This document shows, piece after piece, positions 48,375 to 58,808 of a DNA stretch of 64,000 nt. A model generated the notes under the pieces. It saw only the letters and a program-made list of their open reading frames with translations. It did no database searches and was not told the DNA's origin. A program made the translations under genes and the position numbers. The stretch is from Georgenia thermotolerans (GTDB taxonomy: Bacteria; Actinomycetota; Actinomycetes; Actinomycetales; Actinomycetaceae): assembly GCF_009193185.1 (NCBI RefSeq), contig NZ_VUKF01000024.1, positions 1-64,000 on the forward strand, given 5' to 3'. Every line of letters begins with the position of its first letter. The stretch's first letter is position 1.

Positions 48375-50162
48375 TCAGCGGGCGCCGACCAGCCCCGCGG
48401 CCCGGCGCCGCAGCTCGCGCCCGAGCACCCGGTGCAGCGGCTCGTTGGGCTCGGCGGGCGGCGCGTCGGCGCCGAGGTACAGGCCCATCTGGGCGCCGTG
48501 GTACTCCCAGTAGGCGAAGCTGAGGTCGTGCTCGTCGAGCAGGGCGAGGACATCGGCCACCCACCCGTCGCCGCCCTTGCCCTCCATCTCGAAGGCCTGG
48601 CGGACGACCCCGAGCTCCATCACCGACATCGGCACGTCGTGCTCGGCGCCGAACCGCACGTGCTTCATCAGCTCGTGCTCGAGGAGGGCCTTGTCCCGCG
48701 GCAGGAAGCCGTCCCCCGCCGCCCCCGGGGACGCGGCGTAGACGTCCAGCCGCAGGCCCACCGTGCCCGGGACGCCGTCGCCGTCGAGCTTCACCCCCTC
48801 CCCGCGCATGTGCCCGAGGATCCGGTACCGGTTGCCCGGCACCACGGGGAACAGGTGGCGGTCGTTGCTCCACCCGGCGACGGCGTCGTCGCCCCCGGCG
48901 TCGCCGACGGACAGGCTGGCGCCGTCGTCGAGGCCCACGCCGGTCTCGCGGGCGAACCGGGCCGGCACGCCGCCGCTCTGCCAGCTGTACCAGGCCACCG
49001 TGCCGTCGGCGTCCAGGGGGTCGTCGACGATCTGGCGCAGCTCGGTGCCGTCGGGGCCGTACTCGATGACGCGCACGCCGTCGACGTACGCGGTGCCGCG
49101 CATGCCGCCCTGGGCCACGACCATCGGCATCGCGGCGACGGCGGCCTCGTCCGCCACCTCGACGGGCCCGCTGTCGTAGACCTGCCACCCGGTGGTCCCG
49201 CTCGGTAGCGAGGGCGTGACGATCCGGCTGTCGAGGAGCAGCTGCCGCGGGCCGGTGGCCACGATGGCCTGCGGGTCGGGGTAGGCGCCGCCGTCCTGGA
49301 CCGGGCCCTCGACCCAGGTGGCGTACTGGTGGGTGTAGGCGACCGGCTCGTAGAAGTGGAAGTCGTAGGCGACGTTGTCGTCGTCGACGAGGAAGTGTGC
49401 CTCGGCGGGATCGATGCCGTAACGGCCCGCCACCCCGTAGAGCCCGCCGACGATGAGCAGGTGGTTGTCGTCGACCGCGCGCACGGCGGCGACGAGATCG
49501 CGGGCGAGGTCGCGCCACTGCTGCCCGGTCTCGTCGACGGTGACCGGCTCGTTGAGGAGGTCGTAGGCGGCGATGGCCGGCTCGTCGGCGTAGCGCGTGG
49601 CGACCTCGCGCCACAGGTCGACGTTGCGGCGGCGCGCGTCGGGGTCCGTCCACAGGTCGAAGCTCACCCGGTCGCTGGTCGGGTCGAGCCAGAAGCTGTC
49701 GACGGGGGTGTGCAGGTCGAGGATGAGCCGCAGCCCGTGCTCGCGCGCCCAGGCGACGTTCTGGTCCAGCCAGTCCCAGAAGAGATCCGGGGCGTCGGCG
49801 TGCCAGTCGCCGTCGATGGCGAAGCGGATGCTGTTGAAGCCCAGCTCCCGCACCCGGGCGAAGTCGGCCGCGGAGTGGTGGGCCGAGGAGAGCAGGTCCG
49901 CGCCGGCGAGATCGCGGTGGTAGAAGTTCGAGAAGTTCACCGCCTTCAGGCGCACGCGTTCCTCGCCCAGGACGAGGTGGCGTCCCTCGGCCCGGACGAA
50001 GCCCTCCGGGTCGGTCGAGGTGAGGGCGTCCGGCGTCCGGCTCGGTTCGGGGGCGCTGCGGGTGCTCTCGGTGCACGCGGCGAGGGCGAGGAGCGGGATG
50101 GCCAGGAGCGCGCCCCGCAGACGGGCCAGGGCGGACGGGCGGGGCGGGCGGGTCGGCTGCAC
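48375..50162 (-). CDS. Secreted GH5-type glycoside hydrolase lipoprotein
   Basis: 595 residues from GTG 50162. The signal ends LALAAC with lipidated Cys30. The (beta/alpha)8 barrel of cellulase family GH5 shows FNSIRFAIDGDWH, LRLILDLHTP, the acid/base Glu in AYDLLNEPV, DFHFYEPVAYTHQY, and the nucleophile Glu in SVMELGVVRQAF. Between the last two lies an insertion of about 180 residues with beta-rich, Gly/Asp-rich sequence resembling a carbohydrate-binding sandwich, so the barrel is split. The substrate may be a beta-glucan, mannan or glycolipid; GH5 endoglycoceramidase-like proteins have a similar lipoprotein form. Confidence 0.83.
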   Translation of the reverse strand: MQPTRPPRPSALARLRGALLAIPLLALAACTESTRSAPEPSRTPDALTSTDPEGFVRAEGRHLVLGEERVRLKAVNFSNFYHRDLAGADLLSSAHHSAADFARVRELGFNSIRFAIDGDWHADAPDLFWDWLDQNVAWAREHGLRLILDLHTPVDSFWLDPTSDRVSFDLWTDPDARRRNVDLWREVATRYADEPAIAAYDLLNEPVTVDETGQQWRDLARDLVAAVRAVDDNHLLIVGGLYGVAGRYGIDPAEAHFLVDDDNVAYDFHFYEPVAYTHQYATWVEGPVQDGGAYPDPQAIVATGPRQLLLDSRIVTPSLPSGTTGWQVYDSGPVEVADEAAVAAMPMVVAQGGMRGTAYVDGVRVIEYGPDGTELRQIVDDPLDADGTVAWYSWQSGGVPARFARETGVGLDDGASLSVGDAGGDDAVAGWSNDRHLFPVVPGNRYRILGHMRGEGVKLDGDGVPGTVGLRLDVYAASPGAAGDGFLPRDKALLEHELMKHVRFGAEHDVPMSVMELGVVRQAFEMEGKGGDGWVADVLALLDEHDLSFAYWEYHGAQMGLYLGADAPPAEPNEPLHRVLGRELRRRAAGLVGAR

Positions 50163-50342
50163 GGTGGGACCTTTCGCCGTCGACGGGTCCGGCGCCCGGA
50201 CGGGGACACCTGTCGCCCAGGCTAACCAAGGCCACCGACACCGCCCAGGGGTCTCGGCCCGCAGCGACCGGCCGGCGCGTGCGGGGCATCCCCATGGCTC
50301 CCGGCGCGAGGCCTGCCGGCACCGGGCAGCGACCCCGGACGC

Positions 50343-50382
50343 GGGACGGCCGGGCAGGTCCGCAGACCCGCCCGGCCGTCCC
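50343..50382 (-). terminator. Terminator of the gentisate operon
   Basis: GGGACGGCCGGGC (50343-50355) pairs with GCCCGGCCGTCCC (50370-50382); after one mismatch GGTC pairs with GACC around a 4-nt loop. It begins 12 bp beyond the stop of the maleylpyruvate isomerase gene. Confidence 0.85.
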
Positions 50383-50394
50383 CTTCCGCTCCGG

Positions 50395-51171
50395 TCAGAA
50401 CCAGCGCGGGATGTCCGGGATCTCCCCGTCCGAGCCGGTCAGCCGCCGCGCGCCGCGGCCGGTCAGCCATCGCACGAGGTCCGGCAGGGCGCCGGACACG
50501 GTGGGGCCGCCGTCGCCGATGACCACCGGCTCGCCCCCGGTGGGCGCGAGCGTGAGGTCGACGCGCTCCTCCCGCCGGGCCCAGGAGCGCTGGACGTCCG
50601 CGAGCAGCTCGGCCAGCAGGTCGGGCGGGAAGTCGTGGAAGCTCCCGCCGTTGTCCAGGTCGACGGCGTGCACCCACACCTCACGAGTGCGCATCCACGC
50701 CGTCTCCCGCGCCGGGACCAGCCGGCCCTGGGCGGTGCGCACCTGGGCGTCCCACCCGGCGTCGGTCAGGTCGCGCCACTCGACGTTCAGGTGCACCTCG
50801 GCGTGGGCGAAGAGGTTGCGCAGCGCCCGCGCGGGCAGGGTGGCCCCCCGCTCGATCTCGGCGTTGCGCTGCTCGGTGGAGGCGTACATGGGCGTCTCCA
50901 CCCCGGTGCGCGCCCACTCGACCAGCCGGGTCAGCGCCCGGGCGTTGTAGCCCACGTGGGCCACCAGGTGCGCCCGGGTCCAGCCGGGCAGCAGGCTCGG
51001 CTCGTACAGCTCGGCGTCGGTCAGCTCGTTGAGCTTGCGGGCGAAGTACGCCGTCCCGCGCCGGGCCCAGGCCAGCTCGCGGGCCGGGGCGGCCGGGGAG
51101 TCGTACCGCGCCCCGGCGCCCTGGCGCTGGCGCAGGGCCTCCCGGGCGGCCTCCTCCGAGGTCACGCTCAT
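50395..51171 (-). CDS. Mycothiol-dependent maleylpyruvate isomerase
   Basis: 258 residues, MDMPI/DinB-like family. The N-terminal helix bundle has the metal-binding pattern HLVAHVGYNARAL and EVWVHAVDL (His, Glu and His), followed by the C-terminal MDMPI domain. It converts maleylpyruvate from ring cleavage of gentisate to fumarylpyruvate using mycothiol, the actinobacterial thiol. It is last in the operon and its start overlaps the hydrolase stop by 4 bp. Confidence 0.9.
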   Translation of the reverse strand: MSVTSEEAAREALRQRQGAGARYDSPAAPARELAWARRGTAYFARKLNELTDAELYEPSLLPGWTRAHLVAHVGYNARALTRLVEWARTGVETPMYASTEQRNAEIERGATLPARALRNLFAHAEVHLNVEWRDLTDAGWDAQVRTAQGRLVPARETAWMRTREVWVHAVDLDNGGSFHDFPPDLLAELLADVQRSWARREERVDLTLAPTGGEPVVIGDGGPTVSGALPDLVRWLTGRGARRLTGSDGEIPDIPRWF

Positions 51172-52028
51172 GCCCGGGCCGCCTCCCCCGCCGCCGCGAC
51201 CGCGTCGACCTGCTCGGCGACCGCGACGTTGACCAGCTCGCCGATCCCGTCGATCGTCGTCGTCAGCGTCTGCCCCGCGCTGATGTAGCGGGCGGGCTTG
51301 CGGGCGTGGCCCACCCCGCCGGGGGTGCCGGTGGCGATGACGTCACCGGGGTTGAGCGTGAAGATCGTGGAGATGTAGCGCACCAGGTCCACCGCGTTGA
51401 ACACCAGGTCGTCGATCGGGGTGCGCTGGAGCTCCTCGCCGTCGAGCCGGGTGACCATCTGTGCGTCGGCCGGGATCTCCTCGGCGGTGGCCAGCACCGG
51501 GCCGAACGGGGTGCTGTTCTCCCACGCCTTGCCCTGGAACCATTGCGGGGACCGGTACTGCCAGTCCCGCATGGTCACGTCGTTGAGGACGGCGTAGCCG
51601 GCGATCGCGGCCTCGGCCTCCTCGGCGGAGGCCCGCCGCACCGTCTTGCCGATGACGACGGCGAGCTCGCCCTCCCAGTCGATCTTGTCCGACTCCGGCG
51701 GGATCTGGATCTCATCGCGCGGGCCGATGAGGGCCTCGGGGAACTTCGTGAACAGCGTGGGGTACTCGGGCAGCTCGCGCCCCATCTCGAGGATGTGGTT
51801 GCGGTAGTTCAGCCCGACGCACACGATCTTGCCCGGCGCCGGCACCACCGAGGCCAGGTCGGCGCCGGCGAGGTCGTGGCGGGGCCCGTCCGCGGACGCC
51901 GCGGCCTCCAGCCCGCCGGCGCGCAGCAGCTCGCCGACGTCGGCGTGCCCGGTCTCGACGGCGGTGTCACCGTCCACGCGGACGGCTACGGTACGGCCCT
52001 CGGACAGGCGCAGGGTGGCAAGCTTCAT
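51168..52028 (-). CDS. Fumarylpyruvate hydrolase (FAH family)
   Basis: 286 residues. The FAH fold is marked by KIVCVGLNYRNHILEMG, the metal ligands in DWEGELAVVIGK and YAVLNDVTMRDWQ, and TGTPGGVGHARKP. In this operon it should split fumarylpyruvate into fumarate and pyruvate, the last step of the gentisate pathway. It is coupled by 4-bp overlaps to the dioxygenase upstream and isomerase downstream. Confidence 0.92.
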   Translation of the reverse strand: MKLATLRLSEGRTVAVRVDGDTAVETGHADVGELLRAGGLEAAASADGPRHDLAGADLASVVPAPGKIVCVGLNYRNHILEMGRELPEYPTLFTKFPEALIGPRDEIQIPPESDKIDWEGELAVVIGKTVRRASAEEAEAAIAGYAVLNDVTMRDWQYRSPQWFQGKAWENSTPFGPVLATAEEIPADAQMVTRLDGEELQRTPIDDLVFNAVDLVRYISTIFTLNPGDVIATGTPGGVGHARKPARYISAGQTLTTTIDGIGELVNVAVAEQVDAVAAAGEAARA

Positions 52029-53140
52029 CGGTCTCCTCCGTCGACGTGGACGCGGTCGAAGTGCAGACGCTCCATGATCGGGGCGTCCGAGAATCGGAAC
52101 AGGTCGAACTGCTCCTCGGCCTGGAGCGACCACGGCACCCACGACGGGATGACGAACAGGTCGCCCTTGTCGAGCTTGTGCTCGGTGCCGTCGAGCACCA
52201 CGGAACCGTGGCCCTCGAAGACCTGGAACACGCTCGAGCCCACCTCGCGGCGGGTCGGCGTGGCGGTGCCGGCGCGCAGGCGGTGGAACTCCGCCCGGAT
52301 CGTCGGCATGACGTCGCCGCCGGTGGTCGGGTTGACGTAGCGGACCGCGGCGTGGCCCTGCTCGACCGTGGCCGGCTGGCCCTCGTCCTCGAGCAGCAGC
52401 TGCTCGGTCAGGGCCCGGTCGGTGTGCTCCCACCGGTAGGCCCCGATCGGGGAGGACACGGTGTTCTGCAGGCCGGAGAGCGGGCGCAGGCCCGGGTGGC
52501 ACCACAGCCGCTCGCCGCGGGAGAAGTTCGGGGTGGCGTAGTCGGTGACCCGCTCGGAGCCGAACTCGAAGAAGCCGACGTCGTTGGCGTAGGAGAAGGG
52601 GATGTCGAGGCCGTCGATCCAGGCCATCGGCTGGTCGGTCTCGTTGTGGTGGCCGTGGAAGTTCCAGCCCGGGGTGAGCAGGAAGTCCCCGCGGGACATG
52701 CGCACCGGGTCGCCGTTGACGACCGTCCACACGCCCTCGCCCTCGACCACGAAGCGGAACGCGTTCTGGGAGTGGCGGTGCTCCGGCGCCGTCTCCTTCG
52801 GGCCGAGGTACTGGATCGCCGCCCACAGGGTCGGGGAGACGTAGGCCCGGCCGGGCAGCCCCGGGTTGGCCAGCGCGATGGCGCGCCGCTCGCCGCCGCG
52901 GCCGACCGGCACCAGGTCCCCGGAGCGCTGGGCCAGCGGGTACAGCGTGGACCAGCGCCACACGTGCGGCACCGCCTTGGGCTGGGGGTGCATGGGCATG
53001 AGGTCGTCGATCTGGGTCCACAGCGGGATGAGGTTCTCGGCCTCGAAGTCCCGGTACAGCTGCGCCAGCTCGGGGCTGTCGCCCTGGGTCATCTGGTTCT
53101 GGACCGACGCGTGGTCGATCGGCTCGTCGGTGGTGGTCAT
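52025..53140 (-). CDS. Gentisate 1,2-dioxygenase
   Basis: 371 residues, two cupin domains. The N-terminal cupin carries the iron-ligand run ETAPEHRHSQNAFRFVVEGEG (ligands in the HRHS part) and WNFHGHHNETDQP; the C-terminal cupin has SSVFQVFEGHG. The enzyme cleaves gentisate between the carboxyl- and hydroxyl-bearing carbons to maleylpyruvate with Fe(II) and oxygen. ATG 53140 is preceded by GGAGGAG. Confidence 0.93.
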   Translation of the reverse strand: MTTTDEPIDHASVQNQMTQGDSPELAQLYRDFEAENLIPLWTQIDDLMPMHPQPKAVPHVWRWSTLYPLAQRSGDLVPVGRGGERRAIALANPGLPGRAYVSPTLWAAIQYLGPKETAPEHRHSQNAFRFVVEGEGVWTVVNGDPVRMSRGDFLLTPGWNFHGHHNETDQPMAWIDGLDIPFSYANDVGFFEFGSERVTDYATPNFSRGERLWCHPGLRPLSGLQNTVSSPIGAYRWEHTDRALTEQLLLEDEGQPATVEQGHAAVRYVNPTTGGDVMPTIRAEFHRLRAGTATPTRREVGSSVFQVFEGHGSVVLDGTEHKLDKGDLFVIPSWVPWSLQAEEQFDLFRFSDAPIMERLHFDRVHVDGGDR

Positions 53141-53154
53141 CGTTGATCTCCTCC

Positions 53155-54489
53155 TCAGGCGTGGGCGGGGGTGCGGGTGGTCTGGTCCGCCGGGGCGGCG
53201 GCGGGGGTCGCCGGGGCGGGCGCGGCGGGAGCCGGCTCGACGGCGGCGGCCGGCTCCGCGACGACGGCCGGCTCCGCGACCGGCTCGGCGGCGGCCGCGG
53301 CGTCGTCCTGCACGGGACCGTACAGCCAGTCCACGAAGGAGTAGTCGTGGACGTCGCGGCTGCGGAAGACCTCGTCGCGCAGGATCATCGGCACGTAGCT
53401 GTCGACGTGCCAGATGTCGCCCCAGACGCGGGCGGTGGACTGGACGTGGCCGGCGAAGGCCACGCGCTCGTCCTCGTACTGGCGCAGGGCGCCGGCGAGC
53501 GCCTCGCCGTCCCAGCTGCCCTCGCCGAGGGCGGGGAGGGCGGTGGCGAGGGCGGCGCCGTCGAGCAGGGACTGCCCGGCGCCCTGGGCGAGGTACTGGA
53601 GCATGGCGTGCGCGGCGTCGCCCAGGAGCGAGACGCGGCCCTTGGTCCACGTGGAGATCGGCTCGCGGTCGAACATGGGCCAGCGGTTGTTGCGGTGCAG
53701 GGACGGGATGGCCACGCGGACCGACTCGCACATCTCGGAGTAGGTGCGGTCGAGCTCCTCGGGCGTGCCCCAGTCCTCCTTGCCCTCGAGGTACTCCTGG
53801 CTGCGGAAGACGGCGACCTGGTTGTACAGCTTGCCCGCGCGCACCGGGTACTGGACCAGGTGCATGCCCGGGCCCATCCAGACGACGACCTCGTCCATGG
53901 ACATGCGCCGGTCGACGTCCTCGACGGGCACGGCACCGCGGTAGGCGACGTAGCCGGAGCAGATCGGCTCGTCCTGGACGATCTCGCGGCGCACCCGCGA
54001 GTGCAGGCCGTCGGCGCCCAGCAGCAGCTCGCCGGTGTGCTCGGCGCCGTCGGCGGTGCGCACGACGACCCGGTCGCCGTGGTCCTCGACGTCCTCGACC
54101 TTGGCGCTGGTCTGCAGGGTGATGTTCTCCTCGGCCTGCGCGGCCTCGAGGAGGGCGTTGAGCAGGTCGGAGCGGTGCAGGACGATGTAGGGCGCGCCGT
54201 AGCGCTTCTCCGCGTCGGCGAGGTCGAGGTGGGTCAGCTCCTCGCCGGTCTTGGCGTTCATGAACACCAGGCGCTTGGGGAAGACGGAGAGCGGCGCGAT
54301 CTTGTCGAAGACCCCGACCTCCTTGAGCATGCGCGTGATGTTCGGGGCGAGCTGCAGGCCGGCGCCCACCTCACCGAACTCCGGCGCACGCTCGAGCACG
54401 CGCACCTTCACGCCGCGGCGCGCGAGCATGAGGGCCGCGCCGAGGCCACCGATTCCTCCACCGGCCATGATGACCTGGTCTGTCGACAT
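53155..54489 (-). CDS. 3-hydroxybenzoate 6-hydroxylase (FAD monooxygenase)
   Basis: 444 residues, class A flavoprotein hydroxylase. GGGIGGLGAALMLARRG binds FAD at the N-terminus, LLGADGLHSRVRR is the DG motif, and RVSLLGDAAHAMLQYLAQGAGQSLLDG the GD motif. Context in a gentisate operon and similarity to NagX/3HB6H proteins indicate para-hydroxylation of 3-hydroxybenzoate to gentisate; salicylate 5-hydroxylation is less likely because that enzyme is multi-component. The last 45 residues are an Ala/Pro/Glu-rich extension outside the family. It is the first gene of the operon. Confidence 0.88.
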   Translation of the reverse strand: MSTDQVIMAGGGIGGLGAALMLARRGVKVRVLERAPEFGEVGAGLQLAPNITRMLKEVGVFDKIAPLSVFPKRLVFMNAKTGEELTHLDLADAEKRYGAPYIVLHRSDLLNALLEAAQAEENITLQTSAKVEDVEDHGDRVVVRTADGAEHTGELLLGADGLHSRVRREIVQDEPICSGYVAYRGAVPVEDVDRRMSMDEVVVWMGPGMHLVQYPVRAGKLYNQVAVFRSQEYLEGKEDWGTPEELDRTYSEMCESVRVAIPSLHRNNRWPMFDREPISTWTKGRVSLLGDAAHAMLQYLAQGAGQSLLDGAALATALPALGEGSWDGEALAGALRQYEDERVAFAGHVQSTARVWGDIWHVDSYVPMILRDEVFRSRDVHDYSFVDWLYGPVQDDAAAAAEPVAEPAVVAEPAAAVEPAPAAPAPATPAAAPADQTTRTPAHA

Positions 54490-54562
54490 GAGTGCCTCCT
54501 CCTCGAGAGCGCGGGGTGGTCGACCGGGCAGACGTCGTGACGGCCGCCACAAGGTTGGTAGG

Positions 54563-54612
54563 ACTTTAGGCACAGGCTTCCACTGAACGCAATAAGCCGC
54601 TACCTTCGTTCC
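54563..54612. promoter_or_regulatory. Divergent promoters of gentisate operon and IclR gene
   Basis: For the operon, minus-strand -35 TTGCGT (54587-54592) and -10 TAAAGT (54563-54568) with an 18-bp spacer. For IclR, -10 TACCTT (54601-54606) lies 6 nt before GTG 54613 with possible -35 TTCCAC (54578-54583). The dyad TTC-N4-GAA (54578-54587) overlaps both -35 boxes and is a candidate operator. Confidence 0.55.
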
Positions 54613-55389
54613 GTGCAGCAGAAAAGTGATCCGTACCGCATCGAGGCGGTCGACCGCGCCCTGACGCTGCTGACGCTCCTCGCCGAGCGCGGCACCCTGA
54701 GCGTCACCGAGGCCGGTCGCGAGCTCGACGTCGCGGCGTCGACCGCGCACCGCCTGCTCTCCACGCTCGCGCACCGCGGGTTCGCGGTCCAGGGCGACCG
54801 GCGCCTGTACCACCCCGGCCCTGAGCTGCTCGGGCTGGGCCGGACGACGGCGGCTCCCCCGCTGCCCGAACGGGCCCGCCCCTACCTGGAGCACCTCTAC
54901 GCCGAGGTGGGCGAGACGGTGCACCTCATGGTTCGCGACGGCACGGAGGTCCGCTTCGCCGACGGCATCGAGGGCACCCAGCCGCTGCGGGTGGGCCTGC
55001 GCACCGGCGCGCACATGCCGGCGTACTGCACCTCCGGCGGCAAGGCGATGCTCGCCGACCTCGACGACGCCGCGGTCGACGCCCTCCACGCCGGCGGCCT
55101 CACGCCCTGGCCCGGGGAGCAGATCGACGACCTGCCGGCACTGCACCGCGAGCTCGCGGTGGTGCGCGCCCACGGCTACGGCCTCAACCACGACGAGAGC
55201 GAGCCGGGGGTGACGGCGATCGGCGCCTCGCTCGGCGTGATCGACGGCGAGCACGCCGCCCTGACCGTCGCCCTGCCGACCGCGCGCTTCGCCACCGTCG
55301 ACGCCACCGCGCTGGCGGAGCACCTGCTGCGGGCGTCCCGGCACGCGCGCCGGGCGCTCACCGGCGCCGGGGACGCCAGCCCGAACTGA
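54613..55389 (+). CDS. IclR-family regulator of the gentisate pathway
   Basis: 258 residues from GTG 54613. The N-terminal winged helix (RIEAVDRALTLLTLLAERG, VAASTAHRLLSTL) precedes an effector domain with YCTSGGKAMLADL and HGYGLNHDESEPGVTAIGA. It is divergently arranged with the pathway operon, sharing a 120-bp control region. IclR proteins control aromatic-acid catabolism in related bacteria, for example GenR in Corynebacterium glutamicum, and respond to 3-hydroxybenzoate or gentisate. The sign of control here is unknown. Confidence 0.9.
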   Translation: MQQKSDPYRIEAVDRALTLLTLLAERGTLSVTEAGRELDVAASTAHRLLSTLAHRGFAVQGDRRLYHPGPELLGLGRTTAAPPLPERARPYLEHLYAEVGETVHLMVRDGTEVRFADGIEGTQPLRVGLRTGAHMPAYCTSGGKAMLADLDDAAVDALHAGGLTPWPGEQIDDLPALHRELAVVRAHGYGLNHDESEPGVTAIGASLGVIDGEHAALTVALPTARFATVDATALAEHLLRASRHARRALTGAGDASPN

Positions 55390-55536
55390 CCCCTCGCCGT
55401 CGAGAGCGGCTGCGCGACGCGGAGCCACGCCGCGCGCCGCAGGCTCCCGTCCGAGAGGTCGGCGGGCCCGCCGCACCGTGACGACGCCCGGTGAACACGT
55501 GGGTCGCTGGAGTTCAAGCCCGGGCGACGACGCCGG

Positions 55537-55803
55537 TCAGCCGACCCGCGCCGCCCGGCGGCGCGCCAGCTCCTCGGCCGCGTCGGCCTCGGCGCGGCGC
55601 TGCAGCCGACACCGCGCCATGGCCTCGGTGGCGGCGGCGAGGCCGGCGCGCACACCGGACCGCACGAGCACCGCCCGGCAGATCGTCACCTCGGACAGCA
55701 CCGCCCCTGCACAGCGCCGTCCCCGGAACTCCTGCACGAGCCGCTGGCCGACCTCGAGCAGGTCCCTCCGCTCGTCCACCACGCGCATTGCCGTGTGGCC
55801 CAT
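55537..55803 (-). CDS. Small hypothetical protein
   Basis: 88 residues from ATG 55803, which has GGGGG 7 nt upstream. It is helical and basic, with the pattern VVDERRDLLEVGQRLVQEF, two or three cysteines and an Arg/Ala-rich end. It resembles small uncharacterised actinobacterial proteins of similar length (from memory). It lies convergent with IclR, 147 bp away, and 214 bp downstream of the groEL stop. It may be a real gene but has no recognised domain. Confidence 0.5.
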   Translation of the reverse strand: MGHTAMRVVDERRDLLEVGQRLVQEFRGRRCAGAVLSEVTICRAVLVRSGVRAGLAAATEAMARCRLQRRAEADAAEELARRRAARVG

Positions 55804-55943
55804 CTGCAACCCCCCAGTCGCGCGGCCGGCTCTCTCCCGCCGGCCGCCTCCACTATGACCCGACCAGGGCGACAGATGTCGCGAATCCGGCACCGTCTCA
55901 CCTGATGAAAATCTGGGGGGACGCCAAGGGGCCCGGGGACGCC

Positions 55944-55977
55944 GAGAGGCGGCACCCCGTCCGGGATGCCGCCCCTC
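55944..55977 (-). terminator. groEL terminator hairpin
   Basis: GAGAGGCGGCACCCCG (55944-55959) pairs with CGGGATGCCGCCCCTC (55962-55977) with two mismatches and a 2-nt apex. It starts 40 bp beyond the groEL stop codon. Confidence 0.75.
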
Positions 55978-56017
55978 GTCTGTGATCAGTCCTGGCGGCT
56001 GGCGCCAGGGGCTGGGC

Positions 56018-57788
<1,771 letters not shown>

Positions 57789-57792
57789 CTCG

Positions 57793-57822
57793 ATATTGGC
57801 ACTCTCGTCCGGTGAGTGCAAG
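57793..57822 (-). promoter_or_regulatory. groEL promoter with CIRCE element 2
   Basis: Minus-strand -35 TTGCAC (57816-57821) and -10 CAATAT (57793-57798) with a 17-bp spacer. A second CIRCE, TTGGCACTC (57796-57804), 9-bp spacer, GAGTGCAAG (57814-57822), overlaps both boxes. Confidence 0.85.
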
Positions 57823-58019
57823 GCCCGCCCGGGACTGGTGGCGAGACGTCAACGTCCCGCGGGCACGTCGCGTTCCGCATGCCGGTCCCCGATGGCGCCA
57901 TGGTCAGGAACGACGCCGAACCGGCCCTCCGGCGAGGCGCGGAACGCGACTCGGGACGGGGCGTGGCGCGGCTCGGGACGTGGCGGGAGCGCGCCGCCGT
58001 CGATCGGTCCCGCAGCACT
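57823..58019. other. Intergenic region between anti-sigma gene and groEL promoter
   Basis: No gene is seen. It holds a 12-bp inverted repeat with arms GTCGCGTTCCGC (57867-57878) and GCGGAACGCGAC (57939-57950), and two direct copies of CTCGGGACG starting 22 bp apart (57950 and 57972). The inverted repeat could terminate the anti-sigma transcript, though its 60-nt loop is long. Confidence 0.5.
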
Positions 58020-58808
58020 CTAGAGCCGGGCGGACGCCCACACCTGCCCGGCCGGGGTGACCAGCTGCAGCTCGCCACCCGACGCCGGCGTCGGCATCAC
58101 CCAGGTCGCCGCGTCATGGCCCAGCGTCCAGCGCCCCAGGGTCTCGCTGGTGCCGTCGTCGCGCACCAGGCGGCACTCGTAGGTCGCCCCCGGGCGTCCG
58201 GCGACGTCGAGGACCAGCACCGGGCCGCCGTCGTAGAAGGTCGTGGTGACACTTCCCACGCGGTCGCCGCCGGCGGTCAGCACCGGGGTCCCGGCCGAGA
58301 CCTGCGCCGCGGGCTCCTCCCCCACGACGTTGGCGGTGACGACGGCGCCGAGCGCCGCGCCGGCCACCGCGGCGAGGGAGGCGACGAGCACCAGGGCGCG
58401 CCGCCGGGGCCGCCGGCGGGCGGCGGGCGGCCCCGTCAGGCCCGTCGGGCCCGTCGGGCCCGCGGGCATCTTCGTCGGGCCCGCAGCCCTCGGAGGACCG
58501 GCGGGCGCCGTCGCCGCACCGCTGGGCGCCGTCGTCGGATGGGCGAGCGCCGCCGCCGGGCCGCCGGACGTCGTCGTCGGCTCGGGCATCCCCATCGCGG
58601 CGAGAACCGCGCGGTCGAAGCCGGGCGGCGGGTCGGCGGCCGGGGCGGCCACGAGCACCCGGTCGACCCCGGCGGCGAGCTCGGCGTACTGGCTCCGGCA
58701 GGCCTCGCACGTGGTGAGGTGACGCAGCAGCGCGCCGCGGCGGGGCTCGCAGGCGTGGCCGAGCGCCAGGTCGAGGAGGCCGTCGGGGTCCGCGTGCCGG
58801 TCAGTCAC
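58020..58808 (-). CDS. Anti-sigma factor, RskA-like
   Basis: 262 residues from GTG 58808, overlapping the sigma stop by 8 bp. The N-terminal zinc-type anti-sigma motif is HLTTCEACRSQY (His-x3-Cys-x2-Cys). One membrane segment (ALVLVASLAAVAGAALGAVV, about residue 140-160) separates it from an extracytoplasmic RskA-type domain (TTFYDGGPVLVLDVAGRPG, WTLGHDAATWVMP). It holds the ECF sigma factor inactive at the membrane; release probably follows regulated proteolysis as for RskA of M. tuberculosis. A Pro/Gly-rich linker precedes the membrane segment. Confidence 0.87.
   Translation of the reverse strand: MTDRHADPDGLLDLALGHACEPRRGALLRHLTTCEACRSQYAELAAGVDRVLVAAPAADPPPGFDRAVLAAMGMPEPTTTSGGPAAALAHPTTAPSGAATAPAGPPRAAGPTKMPAGPTGPTGLTGPPAARRRPRRRALVLVASLAAVAGAALGAVVTANVVGEEPAAQVSAGTPVLTAGGDRVGSVTTTFYDGGPVLVLDVAGRPGATYECRLVRDDGTSETLGRWTLGHDAATWVMPTPASGGELQLVTPAGQVWASARL

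Noticed and set aside
50166-50179. DosR-like motif (GGGACCTTTCGCCG) in front of the GH5 gene
   Set aside because: It coincides with the likely ribosome site of the gene and fits the consensus less well; probably chance.
57867-57950. 12-bp inverted repeat with a 60-bp interval as a formal terminator
   Set aside because: The loop is too long for an efficient terminator; kept only as part of the intergenic description.
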